The position numbers and the translations under genes were made by a program. From positions 1,302,001 through 1,366,000 of the forward strand of contig JAACJP010000003.1 in the NCBI GenBank assembly GCA_013368375.1: a stretch of DNA of 64,000 bases, given 5' to 3'. The notes beneath the pieces were generated by a model that ran no database searches, had not been told where the DNA came from, and worked only from the letters and a program-made list of their open reading frames with translations. Source of the DNA: Tricholomella constricta. Taxonomy: Eukaryota > Basidiomycota > Agaricomycetes > Agaricales > Lyophyllaceae. Shown here piece by piece: positions 45,501-53,835 of the stretch (its first letter is position 1; each line of letters opens with the position of its first letter).

Positions 45501-46148
45501 ATGGCCGAAACGTCGGTGCCAAAGATTTGGAGTAAGATCGACGTGAGGAAATATCAGGTCGGAAAGTTGTTGTTCGATGGCAGGGAGAACGAGGAAATCA
45601 TTCAGAGGACGCGAAGGCTCGGAAACGGACGGTGGTAGGACGAAGTCTAGATGAAGGAAAGAGAGACGGCGTACAACGGTCGCGTTTATCGTGTGCTCGG
45701 GAGTACTGGAAGTTGCATCGGGAAGATGAATGGAGGTTACATTCTTCTCGAACACCAGACGCATGTCCTTTTCCGCTAAGGATCCGACCGAGAGGAGATT
45801 GATGGGGACGTCTGGTGCATGGAGACAATCCAGGAGGCAGATAACACGATCAGCACCGTCCAAAGAAACTCGAAAACGAACTTCGCCTTTTGCTAAAGTC
45901 GTAAGAGTGCCACAGTTAGCTGTGCCGACAGGAACTGCAAGTGAGGTATCATAGGACCAAAAATATTTTCGGTCACGGATAATATGAACCGTGCACCCTG
46001 AGTCCAGAATGGCATTGAAGCGATCAGCGAGAGAGGCTAAAACGACGGGACTTGCGGCATTTGCAAATTCTAGGTAGAGCGGAGTATCCGGACGGAGAGA
46101 TGGTAAGGATATCCCGGGCGGAACGTTGGGGGTTTCCCCAAGCATCAC
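42582..46148 (-). CDS. Copia Pol (protease, integrase, RT, RNase H)
   Basis: 1,188 codons. Protease Asp in AILDSGCTVHII (residue about 49). A GAG-pre-integrase zinc region WHRRFGHLG...HCIPCLIGK precedes the integrase DDE triad: HMDTCGPF, VRSDGAGEF and NGKAERYIRT. Only about 40 residues separate the first two Asp; the usual YFFVILDD-type strand block is absent. RT motifs follow (WVFDFKYNPDG, KARIVARGFSQ, TCDAKTAFLNA, ALYGLKQS) with catalytic IHVDDGLVA. RNase H is shown by DADWAGDEDSRRS, SSTEAEYMS and CDNQSALEIA. Apart from the integrase gap the frame is open throughout. Confidence 0.9.
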   Translation of the reverse strand: MMLGETPNVPPGISLPSLRPDTPLYLEFANAASPVVLASLADRFNAILDSGCTVHIIRDRKYFWSYDTSLAVPVGTANCGTLTTLAKGEVRFRVSLDGADRVICLLDCLHAPDVPINLLSVGSLAEKDMRLVFEKNVTSIHLPDATSSTPEHTINATVVRRLSFLHLDFVLPPSVSEPSRPLNDFLVLPAIEQQLSDLIFPHVDLTPNLWHRRFGHLGLDATRAVLTKSYATGVKYEGPFLDTHCIPCLIGKHPQRPFDRFARRAPQVCELLHMDTCGPFPVQTPHDEAFSHYIATEAAWERKSGNKVIAVRSDGAGEFTGGDLKSHFVARGIQHQVTAPYAHSQNGKAERYIRTLEETAQTLLADSGLPPSFLGDAVLTAQYLRNRLPTSTLSDNTTPFSVMEKTTPDLSHLRVWGCQCFVLIPSELRVKGGPKRFEAIFVGYEDFRIGWKVRDLNGKYHFSRDIVFNENIRGSLGHAPVVSTSPAISPPPSPAISEIVVPPLPASSPTSLPVSSSVSSPDSHAPAHAPPPPPPRRSTRNVTATSLGNDHAATIRARDERLTRLRAARSARSGVVHPQQTLAAIEDFLSLLATQSFDSPEDNLIFHEAAAIHLYKSLVANPDPIHRHFPRQFNLDLPPSTYEEVLLRPDAQVWKDAMQREYDSLCDLGVFKPTILPPGRKAIGLRWVFDFKYNPDGSIIRGKEKARIVARGFSQRPEDYGTTYAPVAKLTSIRIILAFAALHNLELRTCDAKTAFLNALLSHVVFVKQIPGFPEADPHLVLLCIRALYGLKQSSHEWYTLLRQVLEDIGLIRCEVDHAVFYATFSTPPHPSIPMPSDGSDLLFIMPIHVDDGLVATNSEPLYFWILGEMNRHFTVVDLGAASMYLGIRISRDRPTRRLWLSQRPFIIDLLSQYNLLDARPVSLPLRQKLSSSTPTPTNCLPDIPDSDITIHFQRLVGSILYLSLCTRPDIAFTAMSLGQFNAHPTRYHLLAAKTVLRYLLGTADLALEYNFSQSPVGSPLSVLVPRNCGMMDADWAGDEDSRRSVSGYAFFVHSSLVSWSSVRQRTVALSSTEAEYMSISHAMKEALWIRQFTRSLDLPVPNPFPLLCDNQSALEIANSDSTSSRSKHIDIRYHFIREHLRSGSFSTSWVPTTDMTADILTKVLPLPLHLKHCRALGLVPLPTIQPS

Positions 46149-47520
46149 GTTTCGGAGGGATGAGGGAGGAGGGGATAGGACCGAGTTTGCCGACGAGTAC
46201 GAAGGAGACTATGTCGTCTTGAGCCCACCAGGAGCGGTAGGTGTCGAGTTCCTCAGGCGTGTAACGTGCTTTGTCGATTGTAGGAGGTAAAGACGGGTAC
46301 GCCGTGGGATCAAGGAGGAGATCCGGAGGAAGAATGTCGACAATGTGACCATAGAGACCTGTAGCTTCAATCACCTGGAGAACCGCCGAGTGCCACTTGA
46401 ACCAGTCATTCGCCGAGGAAAGAAGGGGAATGCTAGCTAGACTAGGAAAATCAGGTTTTGAATAAGTGGAAGTGTTGTTGTTCAATATAGGTAAAAGCGG
46501 AGCGTTCAAAATCGGCGAAGCGGGAGTGGATTGTGGTAATTGACGAAGAAACGGAGAAATGGGAGAAAGAATGTGATTAGGTGCAGACATAGGACGGTTC
46601 TGTAAAAATAAAGAGCTAACGGAGGCAGGACGCATCGAGGAAAACGGAGAGGCAAGGGAGGGTGAAAGACGAACATGTGGTGAGGGATGTGGTTGGGGTG
46701 GAATTTGATAGTAAGGAGGAGCGGGGGCAATGGGTGGTTGAACAGGCGGGGTCTGAGTACGATCGAAGCTATGGAGATTAACTGGGCGAATGGGAATAGG
46801 TGCAACCGGAGACGGTAGAAGAGACGGAGGCGGAAGAATCGGAGAATGATACGAGTTATTTGGAACCACAGTAATAACAGGATGTCGAGAAGGAGGACGA
46901 TGATGTGAAGATACGTACGAAAGACCAATCGAAGAAACAGGAGCCGGGGTGGGATGAGGAAAACCCGAAGTCTGGAGAAATAAGGCAGAAGGATGAGCAG
47001 TCGGATAACCAGTTGAAGCAGAAGGAGGTCTAAGAAGTGCAGTAGTAGAAGAAAGAGGACGAGTTGGAACAGCAGGACTAGAATAGGGAGGTATCTGAGG
47101 TAAGTCTTGTTGCGAAGTAGAAGGAGGAAGTAATTGAGTATAATAAGGAGAGACCGGGGCAGAAGAAACGGCGAATGACTGAGGCAGGATCGGTTCGGAC
47201 CAGGGTCCATGTGAAGGAGGCGCACTCCCAGTAACTTGATAAGACGACACGCGGGGGAGGCCCGGTTGAACAAGTCCCTGCCCACTAGATGGTTGATCAG
47301 CCATCGTCGCGGAGCCAGAAAAAGGTTGATCGTGATGGATCGGGCGGAACTGAGGCAAGGATGGGTCGAGTGAAGTCGGCCCTGGAAGAGGTCCGCGTGG
47401 AGTTGCGGATGAACGCATCGGGTTCGAAAGAATGCGTCGAGGTATGAAAGAGCGAGGTCCAAGGATAGTGGAGTGAGCCTGTTGAGCAGATCCTCGGCCG
47501 CGCGTTGGACGGTTGGACAT
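46024..47520 (-). CDS. Copia Gag, truncated
   Basis: 498 codons from MSNRPTRGRGSAQQAH. A long Pro/Ser-rich N-terminus is followed by the start of the Copia Gag fold: ANDWFKWHSAVLQVIEATGL, YTPEELDTYRSWWAQDD and RDAWGNPQRSARDI. It then runs into unrelated sequence and stops. The rest of the Gag helical domain and the CCHC knuckle expected before the protease are missing. It overlaps the pol frame by about 125 bp, with pol in the +1 frame relative to gag. A deletion that also shifted the frame is the simplest explanation. Confidence 0.75.
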   Translation of the reverse strand: MSNRPTRGRGSAQQAHSTILGPRSFIPRRILSNPMRSSATPRGPLPGPTSLDPSLPQFRPIHHDQPFSGSATMADQPSSGQGLVQPGLPRVSSYQVTGSAPPSHGPWSEPILPQSFAVSSAPVSPYYTQLLPPSTSQQDLPQIPPYSSPAVPTRPLSSTTALLRPPSASTGYPTAHPSALFLQTSGFPHPTPAPVSSIGLSYVSSHHRPPSRHPVITVVPNNSYHSPILPPPSLLPSPVAPIPIRPVNLHSFDRTQTPPVQPPIAPAPPYYQIPPQPHPSPHVRLSPSLASPFSSMRPASVSSLFLQNRPMSAPNHILSPISPFLRQLPQSTPASPILNAPLLPILNNNTSTYSKPDFPSLASIPLLSSANDWFKWHSAVLQVIEATGLYGHIVDILPPDLLLDPTAYPSLPPTIDKARYTPEELDTYRSWWAQDDIVSFVLVGKLGPIPSSLIPPKRDAWGNPQRSARDILTISPSGYSALPRICKCRKSRRFSLSR

Positions 47521-47653
47521 TGTCGCGGAGTCTAACGACCGATCGTGATGGATCGGGATGACTATATGCGGTAAAAAAAAGGATCTGAATGATCAAAGTG
47601 AATCGCCGAGATCTCTAGAAACGAGGCAACTGAATTGAATCCAATTCTGGCCG

Positions 47654-47665
47654 GGGCCCATAACC
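47654..47665 (-). other. Copia primer-binding site, complementary to the anticodon region of initiator tRNA-Met
   Basis: Immediately inside the 5' LTR the minus strand reads GGTTATGGGCCC. This is the exact complement of GGGCCCATAACC, the anticodon stem-loop of eukaryotic initiator tRNA-Met. Priming from an internal site of a half-tRNA is the mode known for Drosophila copia. That the local tRNA has this sequence is inferred. Confidence 0.65.
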
Positions 47666-47935
47666 TGATGGCCTGGAAAGGACACAAGTAGATAATCCTC
47701 AGTGTCAGAGAGAAAGGAATGACAACTTTATTAATACCTGGAAAGGACACAAGTAGATACTACAAGTCCTATCAGTATAGTAAAAGGGATAAGTAGACGT
47801 GAATAGACTTACATCCTCAGTGTCAGAGAGAAAGGAATGACGACTGAGGATGAGGACGCGAGGACGGAGGGAAGTATATGCTAAGTCACGTGCGAATAGT
47901 AACGTAAGCGATGAGAGTAGACCCCAGGGTCAACA
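47666..47935 (-). repeat. Copia 5' LTR
   Basis: 270 bp, identical to 42266-42535. It is followed on the minus strand directly by the primer-binding site at 47665 downward. The internal sequence GTGTCAGAGAGAAAGGAATG occurs twice within each LTR. Confidence 0.93.
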
Positions 47936-47940
47936 TATAC

Positions 47941-50900
47941 CACTATCTAAGGCCAACCAAGAGAGTTTAAATCCCCCTCCCCTGCACTAAGACGGCGCAA
48001 ATGGCGCCCAGTCAACCCCCAAAGCCCCCACCGGTAACAAGAACAAAAACGACAGCGAATGCAACCAGAACGAGCGCGAGACAAACCACGTTAGAAGACT
48101 CACTCTCGAAGAAACCCACCAAAGACAACACAGACAAGGGAAACCTGATGTGGTCGGAAGAAATGGAAAGGGAGGAGAGTGCGAACGGCGAGGAAGCCCT
48201 CCGGTATAACACGCAGATGAGTGAAAAGCACTTGCGCACCTTGGGGCTGATTCGCGCACCCGGGAAACCCAATGCTACAACTCTATCGAACATACTCCAC
48301 GTTATGGCCAACTACGAGGGGATAGTCGACAACCCAGTCAATCACGACGCGATATTGGCCTGCGCCTACCTCGTTGGAACGCTGGACCACAACACTCTGA
48401 AAGACGAAGTCTCGCAAGAAATTAACAAGCAATTAGAGCAGAACCGAACAGAAATGAAAACACTTATCGAAGCCACCGTCGCCGACCTCCGAACGGACCT
48501 GATCGACGCTGCCGCCACGTCCCATGAACAAGCGAAACAGGCCAACTCGGAGATCCAGGAAACCGCCAGGACCATAGAAAAGACAGTAACCTCCTACAGG
48601 GACGCTCTCACCAGCAAGACCAACTCCGGCCCAGTACCTTTCACCATGAACGGAAGCATAGACCCCCGACTACGTGCAAGGGAAGCCATCAAACTGAGAC
48701 AGTTACTCGTCGACGTGGACTTCGACGCCGACAACGCCAACTTCAAAGACTGCAGCATAGCGGAATTAGTGAACAAAGCGAACACCGCCATCGCCATGGT
48801 CGACATCACATCGAAGCACTCCATATGCGCAGCCCGTCGACTAGTAAATGGAGGCATCCTACTTGAGGCCAACACTGAAGCGGCGGCGAAATGGATTAAC
48901 GACAACGCCAGCGACTTCTCGAATGGACTTAGCACTGGAGCAATGCTCCAGAGACGTATGTTCAATATGATCGCCAGATTCGTGTCGGTTGAATTTGACC
49001 CGCTGCTCGCTGACCACCGGGATTCCGTACTCGAGATGAACAGGATACCGCTGGGAGCCATTGCCTCCATGAAATGGATTAAGCCCAAGGAGAGAAGATC
49101 ACCTGGACAGAAATCGGCCCACTTCGCGATACACCTCTACGACCAATCAGTTGCAAATGAACTGGCAGTACGGGGACTATTTATTCTAGGAGAACGAATT
49201 AGCGGCGAGAAAGATCACAAGGAACCTCTCCGTTGCTTCAAGTGCCAGGACTGGGACCACCTGGCGAACACGTGCCACAGGAGTGTAGCCTACTGCGGAC
49301 GATGCGGCGAAGACGGACACTCGGCACGCGACTGCAACAGCGAGCAAGTATACTGCATCCCATGCGGACGAAGGGGACACATCAGCGGCGACCGACGATA
49401 CTGCCCGATTTACAAGAAGAAAAGAGACGAACTCAACGCAAGAATGCCCGAGAACGCGATGCCGTATTTCCCAACTGAGGAACCGTGGACCCACGCGACG
49501 GTGCCCAGGTCGACACCCCCCAAGACCACTTATGCTAACCCAGTGATACAAACCCAGCAAAGTCAACGCCAGAGAAAGCAGCAGGGACGGGAACTACCAC
49601 CTAGCCGCGAAGTTAGCCTCGTGCCGACCCTCAGCCAGCCGACACCGCCCCCCAGCCAGTCCATCCAGTGGATGCAAGTCAAACACGGCTCCAGCTTAGC
49701 TCCCCCAGCCACAGGATCGAACGCCAGTCAGAGGGCCTCTAGATCGCCATCAGTGGAACCAAACTCGCGAGGGAATAATCTATCAGGTAACTAATGCTGG
49801 AACCGGACCCCACATCGAAACGACTGAGGATTCTTCAACAAAACCTGGCAAAATCGAAAACGGCGCAATACAATCTGCTGAATTCCAACACACTAGCGAA
49901 AGAATGGGACGTAATAATCATACAAGAACCGTACATCGACCCGGAGAGGAAAACGCGAGCCTCCAGAGCCTGGCGAGTAATATACCCCACCTCTCACCTT
50001 ACTGACCAGGATAGTGCTATCAGATCCGTGATGCTGGTCAACGCGGAGCTCGATACGGATGCCTGGTCTCAAATCACTTTACCGGACAACAACGACTTGA
50101 CGGCTATTCAAATACGGGGCGACTTCGGGCGACTAACCTTATTTAACATCTACAACGACTGCACCCATTCCCGCAATCTCCACGCGTTAAACGACTTCGT
50201 CACTACACATCGACACAAGTTCTGCGAACGGGACACCGACTACATGATATGGGCGGGCGACTTCAACCGGCATGACCCATTATGGGACGAAGCACGCAAC
50301 CACCACCTGTTCACTGCGCAAGCGACGAGGGAGGCGCAAATACTGATCGAAATGCTGGCTGACTTTGACATGGTAATGATCCTACCGAGGGGGACACCAA
50401 CACTGCAGGCACGACGATCGAAGAACTGGACCAGGCCGGACAACGTTTTCTGCAGCGGGAACCTCGAGGACTACCACACAAGATGAGAAACGATCCCAGC
50501 ACTTCAAGGCCCATGCACCGACCACCTGCCCATCGCCTCGATCTTCGACATCCCAGTAACAAAACGCCCGACGGAACCCAGCAGAAATTATCGCATGACC
50601 GACTGGGCGGTTTTCAACAGGACACTGGAATCAAAAATCGTAGCACGCGATTTTGCCCCGCCACAGCCCATTCAAACGGAGGAAGAGTTTCAACTCCAGG
50701 TCAACCAGCTAACCGAGGCTCTGCAGGAAACAATAGCCGAAGTTGTCCCGATGACCAAAATCACGACACACACGCAACGATGGTGGAGCCGAGAACTTGA
50801 AACCTCCCGCAAGAATGTCAACAGGCTCAGCTCCATTGCCCACCGATACCGAGGACTCAAGGATCACGAAAGCAGCATCATCTTGGACGAAGCGAAGAAA

Positions 50901-53059
50901 CTGTACGCGGCCGAAATCCTGAAGGCGAAGGCGGAATACTGGCGAGACTTCTTGGAAACTGCGATGGAACGCGAATTATGGATTGCGAATCGCTACATTA
51001 CTGATCCAACAGGTGACGGAGGCAAGACCCGGATCCCCACCCTCAAATACGTTGAAAATGGCCGAACGAAGGAGGCCATCACCAACGAGGAGAAAAGCCG
51101 ACTCTTCGCACGCACGCTCTTTCCAAACCCCCCGGACGACTCCTCGGTGCCGATCGACTACGCCTATCCTGACCCCCTGCCGACTAGTGGACAGATCACC
51201 GAAGAGCAAATCCGACGAAACATTGCGAAACTCAGCCCCTACAAGGCTTGCGGCAACGACGGGATACCCAACATCGTCCTCAAGAAGGCCTACCCGCTCA
51301 TCAAGGAATACTTACTACACATTTACAGGGCTGTTTTTACTCTCGAGACGTACCACCCAGGCTGGCGGGATGTCATCACGGTCATCCTGCGGAAGCCGGG
51401 AAAACCGAACTATGACGTAGCGAAGGCGTATCGACTGATCACTCTACTCAACACTCTGGCAAAATTACTTACGGCAATAGTGGCAGAGGACCTCACGCAC
51501 ATCATGGAGAAGCACCGGCTGTTACCAGCCACACAATTCGGAGGTCGACCAGGTCGAATGACAACGGACTCGCTACACCTGATGACGAACTGGATCAAGC
51601 ACGAATGGCGCCAGGGGAGAGTGGTGTCAGCCCTCTTCCTGGACATCGAAGGCGCCTTCCCCAACGCGGTGCCCGACCGCCTGCTGCACAACATGCGGAA
51701 GCGACAAGTGCCAGAGGCGTACGTTAAGTTCACAGATCGTCTGCTGACAGGCAGGCGTACCAAACTTAAATTCGACGACCACACCTCCGACTGGTTTGAC
51801 GTGACCAATGGGATTGGTCAAGGGGATCCGGTATCTATGATACTGTACCTCTTCTACAATGCTGACCTGCTAGAGATACCGAAGGGGCGACGCCAGCTGG
51901 CACTGGGTTTGTCGACGACGGAGCATACCTCGCATCGGGAAACTCATTCGAGGAAACCGGCGGCATACTCAAGAAGATGATGGAGAAACGACGGGGCGCG
52001 TACCGATGGTCGGAACAGCACAATTCGAAATTCGAGACCAGCAAATTCGAACTGCTCCATTTCACACAACGCAGGGATCCCGACCCCAACCGCCAGGGAA
52101 AGACGGTCCGGAGGGCACGCCCCCCAATAACATTACGGGGGACAGTCATCCAACCAGTTAACGTAGCCAGATTTCTCGGCGTCATGGTCGACGACAAGCT
52201 CCGATGGAAGCAACACGCTAAATACGCGCTGGGGAAAGGCACCAAATACGCCCTCATGTTCAAATGTATCACCCGACCCTCGACAGGAATCAAGCCCGAT
52301 TTTATGGAACAACTCTTCACGGCGGTGGCGGTACCCAAATTCACGTATGCGGCCGACGTCTGGTACACCCCGATCAGGCGAAAACCACGAAACAAGCGGG
52401 ACTCCGGTTCAGTCGGACCAGCCAAACAACTGGCGAAGATTCAGCGTCTGGCTCTCATAGCAATTACAGGATCAATGCGATCAGCACCGACAGATGCACT
52501 CGAACTCCACGCCGACCTTCTGCCCGTCGACCTCCTTATGGACAAGATATGCCACCGGTCGGCAATGCGGATAGCCTCCCTACCTGAAGCACACCCGTTA
52601 CACAAGCGTATTCGGAACTGCACGAGGTATAAAGTTAAACGTCATCGCTCACCTCTCCATAATTTGACAGACATATATCACCTCGACCCGGACGACATCG
52701 AAACAATAAACCCGGTTCGCCAACTGCCGACTTATCAACACCCATTCACCACACACATCGCCGAAACGAGGGAAGAATCGCTCCAAGAGAACCGTGACAG
52801 CGAAGCCCACATAAAAATCTACACGGACGGCTCGGGATACAAGGGACAGGCGGGCGCGGCGGCCATTCTCATCGCTGACGACAGAACACCCACGAAGATG
52901 CAGTACCACTTGGGACCACTTAGCCGCAACACGACCTTCGAGGCAGAAGCGGTAGGAGTGGCCCTAGGTTTGCAGTTACTAATTAAAACAGCCCTGCCGT
53001 GGTTCACATCGCTCGCCCTCGACAACCAGGGAGTCATCCAGTCGCTCGACATCTACCGG
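47941..53059 (+). mobile_element. Tad1-like non-LTR retrotransposon (LINE), degenerate
   Basis: Two ORFs in order: a zinc-knuckle ORF1, then ORF2 with APE endonuclease, RT and RNase H. This is the layout of Tad1/I-type LINEs of agaricomycetes. The 5' leader probably continues across the Copia insertion into about 42138-42260. The element ends inside RNase H exactly where the Gypsy leader begins, with no poly(A) tail or 3' UTR, so the Gypsy insertion probably cut it. Confidence 0.85.
48001..49794 (+). CDS. LINE ORF1 (RNA-binding, three CCHC knuckles)
   Basis: 597 codons, uninterrupted. A basic, Thr-rich N-terminus (MAPSQPPKPPPVTRTKTT) is followed by a helical region that could oligomerise (EINKQLEQNRTEMKTLIEA). 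A central fold follows, and then, near residues 410-465, three knuckles: CFKCQDWDHLANTC, CGRCGEDGHSARDC and CIPCGRRGHISGDRRYC. The tail is Pro/Gln-rich. ORF1 of this class coats LINE RNA. The stop TAA overlaps the ORF2 start in TAATG (49792-49796). Confidence 0.88.
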   Translation: MAPSQPPKPPPVTRTKTTANATRTSARQTTLEDSLSKKPTKDNTDKGNLMWSEEMEREESANGEEALRYNTQMSEKHLRTLGLIRAPGKPNATTLSNILHVMANYEGIVDNPVNHDAILACAYLVGTLDHNTLKDEVSQEINKQLEQNRTEMKTLIEATVADLRTDLIDAAATSHEQAKQANSEIQETARTIEKTVTSYRDALTSKTNSGPVPFTMNGSIDPRLRAREAIKLRQLLVDVDFDADNANFKDCSIAELVNKANTAIAMVDITSKHSICAARRLVNGGILLEANTEAAAKWINDNASDFSNGLSTGAMLQRRMFNMIARFVSVEFDPLLADHRDSVLEMNRIPLGAIASMKWIKPKERRSPGQKSAHFAIHLYDQSVANELAVRGLFILGERISGEKDHKEPLRCFKCQDWDHLANTCHRSVAYCGRCGEDGHSARDCNSEQVYCIPCGRRGHISGDRRYCPIYKKKRDELNARMPENAMPYFPTEEPWTHATVPRSTPPKTTYANPVIQTQQSQRQRKQQGRELPPSREVSLVPTLSQPTPPPSQSIQWMQVKHGSSLAPPATGSNASQRASRSPSVEPNSRGNNLSGN

Positions 53060-53062
53060 TGA
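49794..53062 (+). pseudogene. LINE ORF2 (endonuclease-RT-RNase H), frameshifted and 3'-truncated
   Basis: It begins at ATG 49794, inside the ORF1 stop. The endonuclease part is open to 50486 (LRILQQNLAKSKTAQYN, VIIIQEPYID, WAGDFNRHDPLW). A frame change near 50483 leads to CTDHLPI and then the RT frame 50595-51980 (GNDGIPN, FGGRPGRMTTDSLHLM, LFLDIEGAFPNAV, GIGQGDPVS). A second change near 51905 is needed to read the catalytic FVDDGAYLASGNS. The third open part (51977-53062) holds the RT thumb and RNase H start (IKIYTDGSGYKGQAG, LALDNQGVIQSL), then stops. At least two frameshifts plus loss of the RNase H end make it non-functional. Confidence 0.85.
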
Positions 53063-53835
53063 TAGTGCTAGAAGGCCTGTGGGTGCTGTACACAACAACA
53101 AAACAACTAACAGCTATAGGGGGTGAGAAGTGTTAAAAGTTCCCAAACACACGAGTGTGCAGGGCTAAAAGGATGGTTTGGACGAAGGTAAAGACGACCC
53201 GACTCGATATTAGTCGAACCGACGACGATGCGACGAGCGCGATGGTATGCGATAGTTCCCAGCTGGAACTGGTCGGCGACGCGACTGTTGATGTCGGTGG
53301 CGCGACAACGAGACGAACGATGCTAAAGCGGAGAACTCACGGGTTCGGGCGGCGGTTACGGGCGGACAGATACGGCGGTTTACTAGATTTACTACAGTGG
53401 CGACGGTTACGGCGGTTTTGCGACGAGTTTATACGATGAGGACGGTTCGGAGACGACGGAGATGATGGTTTTTGAGCTATTAACTCTGAACGTGAGGGAA
53501 AATACTGTAAGGACGCACACTATCTTATCTAATCTTGGTTATCTAATCGTATCTTATCGAGACGATTACGCTATTGTTTGGCAACACCTTCTGGTGTTGC
53601 CTATTTAATTCATTACATTAATTAAGTACAAACAACCTTGTACACCTATACGTAGCAATCGACAGACTTGTCAAGCTTACGTCTAGTGTGAACAACAAGG
53701 TCCCCAAATTCTGTAACCCCGTTACATTTTTTTAAGCTACCTTGCTTTCTATTGCTGCGTACCCACGACGTTACGCAGACCCACATTCCATTTAGAACAC
53801 CCATCATCAAAAAGAACCAACGAGACCGAGACCCG
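53060..53835 (+). other. Gypsy 5' LTR/leader region
   Basis: Non-coding sequence between the truncated LINE and the first gag ATG. It should contain the 5' LTR and primer site. The inverted repeat TGTAAC-CCC-GTTACA at 53712-53726 could mark the LTR end, giving a 667-bp LTR if it starts at 53060. This cannot be confirmed without the second LTR. A 9-bp stem, 4-nt loop hairpin lies at 53580-53601. Confidence 0.5.
53580..53601. repeat. Hairpin, 9-bp stem (Gypsy leader)
   Basis: GGCAACACC-TTCT-GGTGTTGCC, a perfect inverted repeat in the non-coding leader. It shows that the hairpin pattern is not confined to coding sequence. Confidence 0.85.

Larger units (their letters stand above)
42266..47935 (-). 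mobile_element. Ty1/Copia LTR retrotransposon, recent, internally deleted
   Basis: A complete LTR-to-LTR element of 5,670 bp, read on the minus strand. The two 270-bp LTRs (TG...CA ends on the transposon strand) are identical base for base, at an offset of exactly 5,400. Five-bp target duplications TATAC flank it at 42261-42265 and 47936-47940. Identical LTRs imply very recent insertion. Despite that, gag lacks its second half and zinc knuckle, and the integrase core lacks about 20-25 residues. The copy is therefore probably non-autonomous and was likely mobilised by proteins supplied in trans. It interrupts the 5' region of the LINE that follows. Confidence 0.95.

Noticed and set aside
46506..47462. 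318-codon Leu/Arg-rich frame within Copia gag
   Set aside because: Composition (Leu, Arg, Pro, His runs) is typical of an out-of-frame reading of the Pro/Ser-rich Gag; it has no independent support.
53712..53726. TGTAAC-CCC-GTTACA as a confirmed Gypsy LTR boundary
   Set aside because: The sequence has LTR-like termini, but without the 3' LTR in view the boundary cannot be verified, and the motif also fits the general hairpin pattern of the element.
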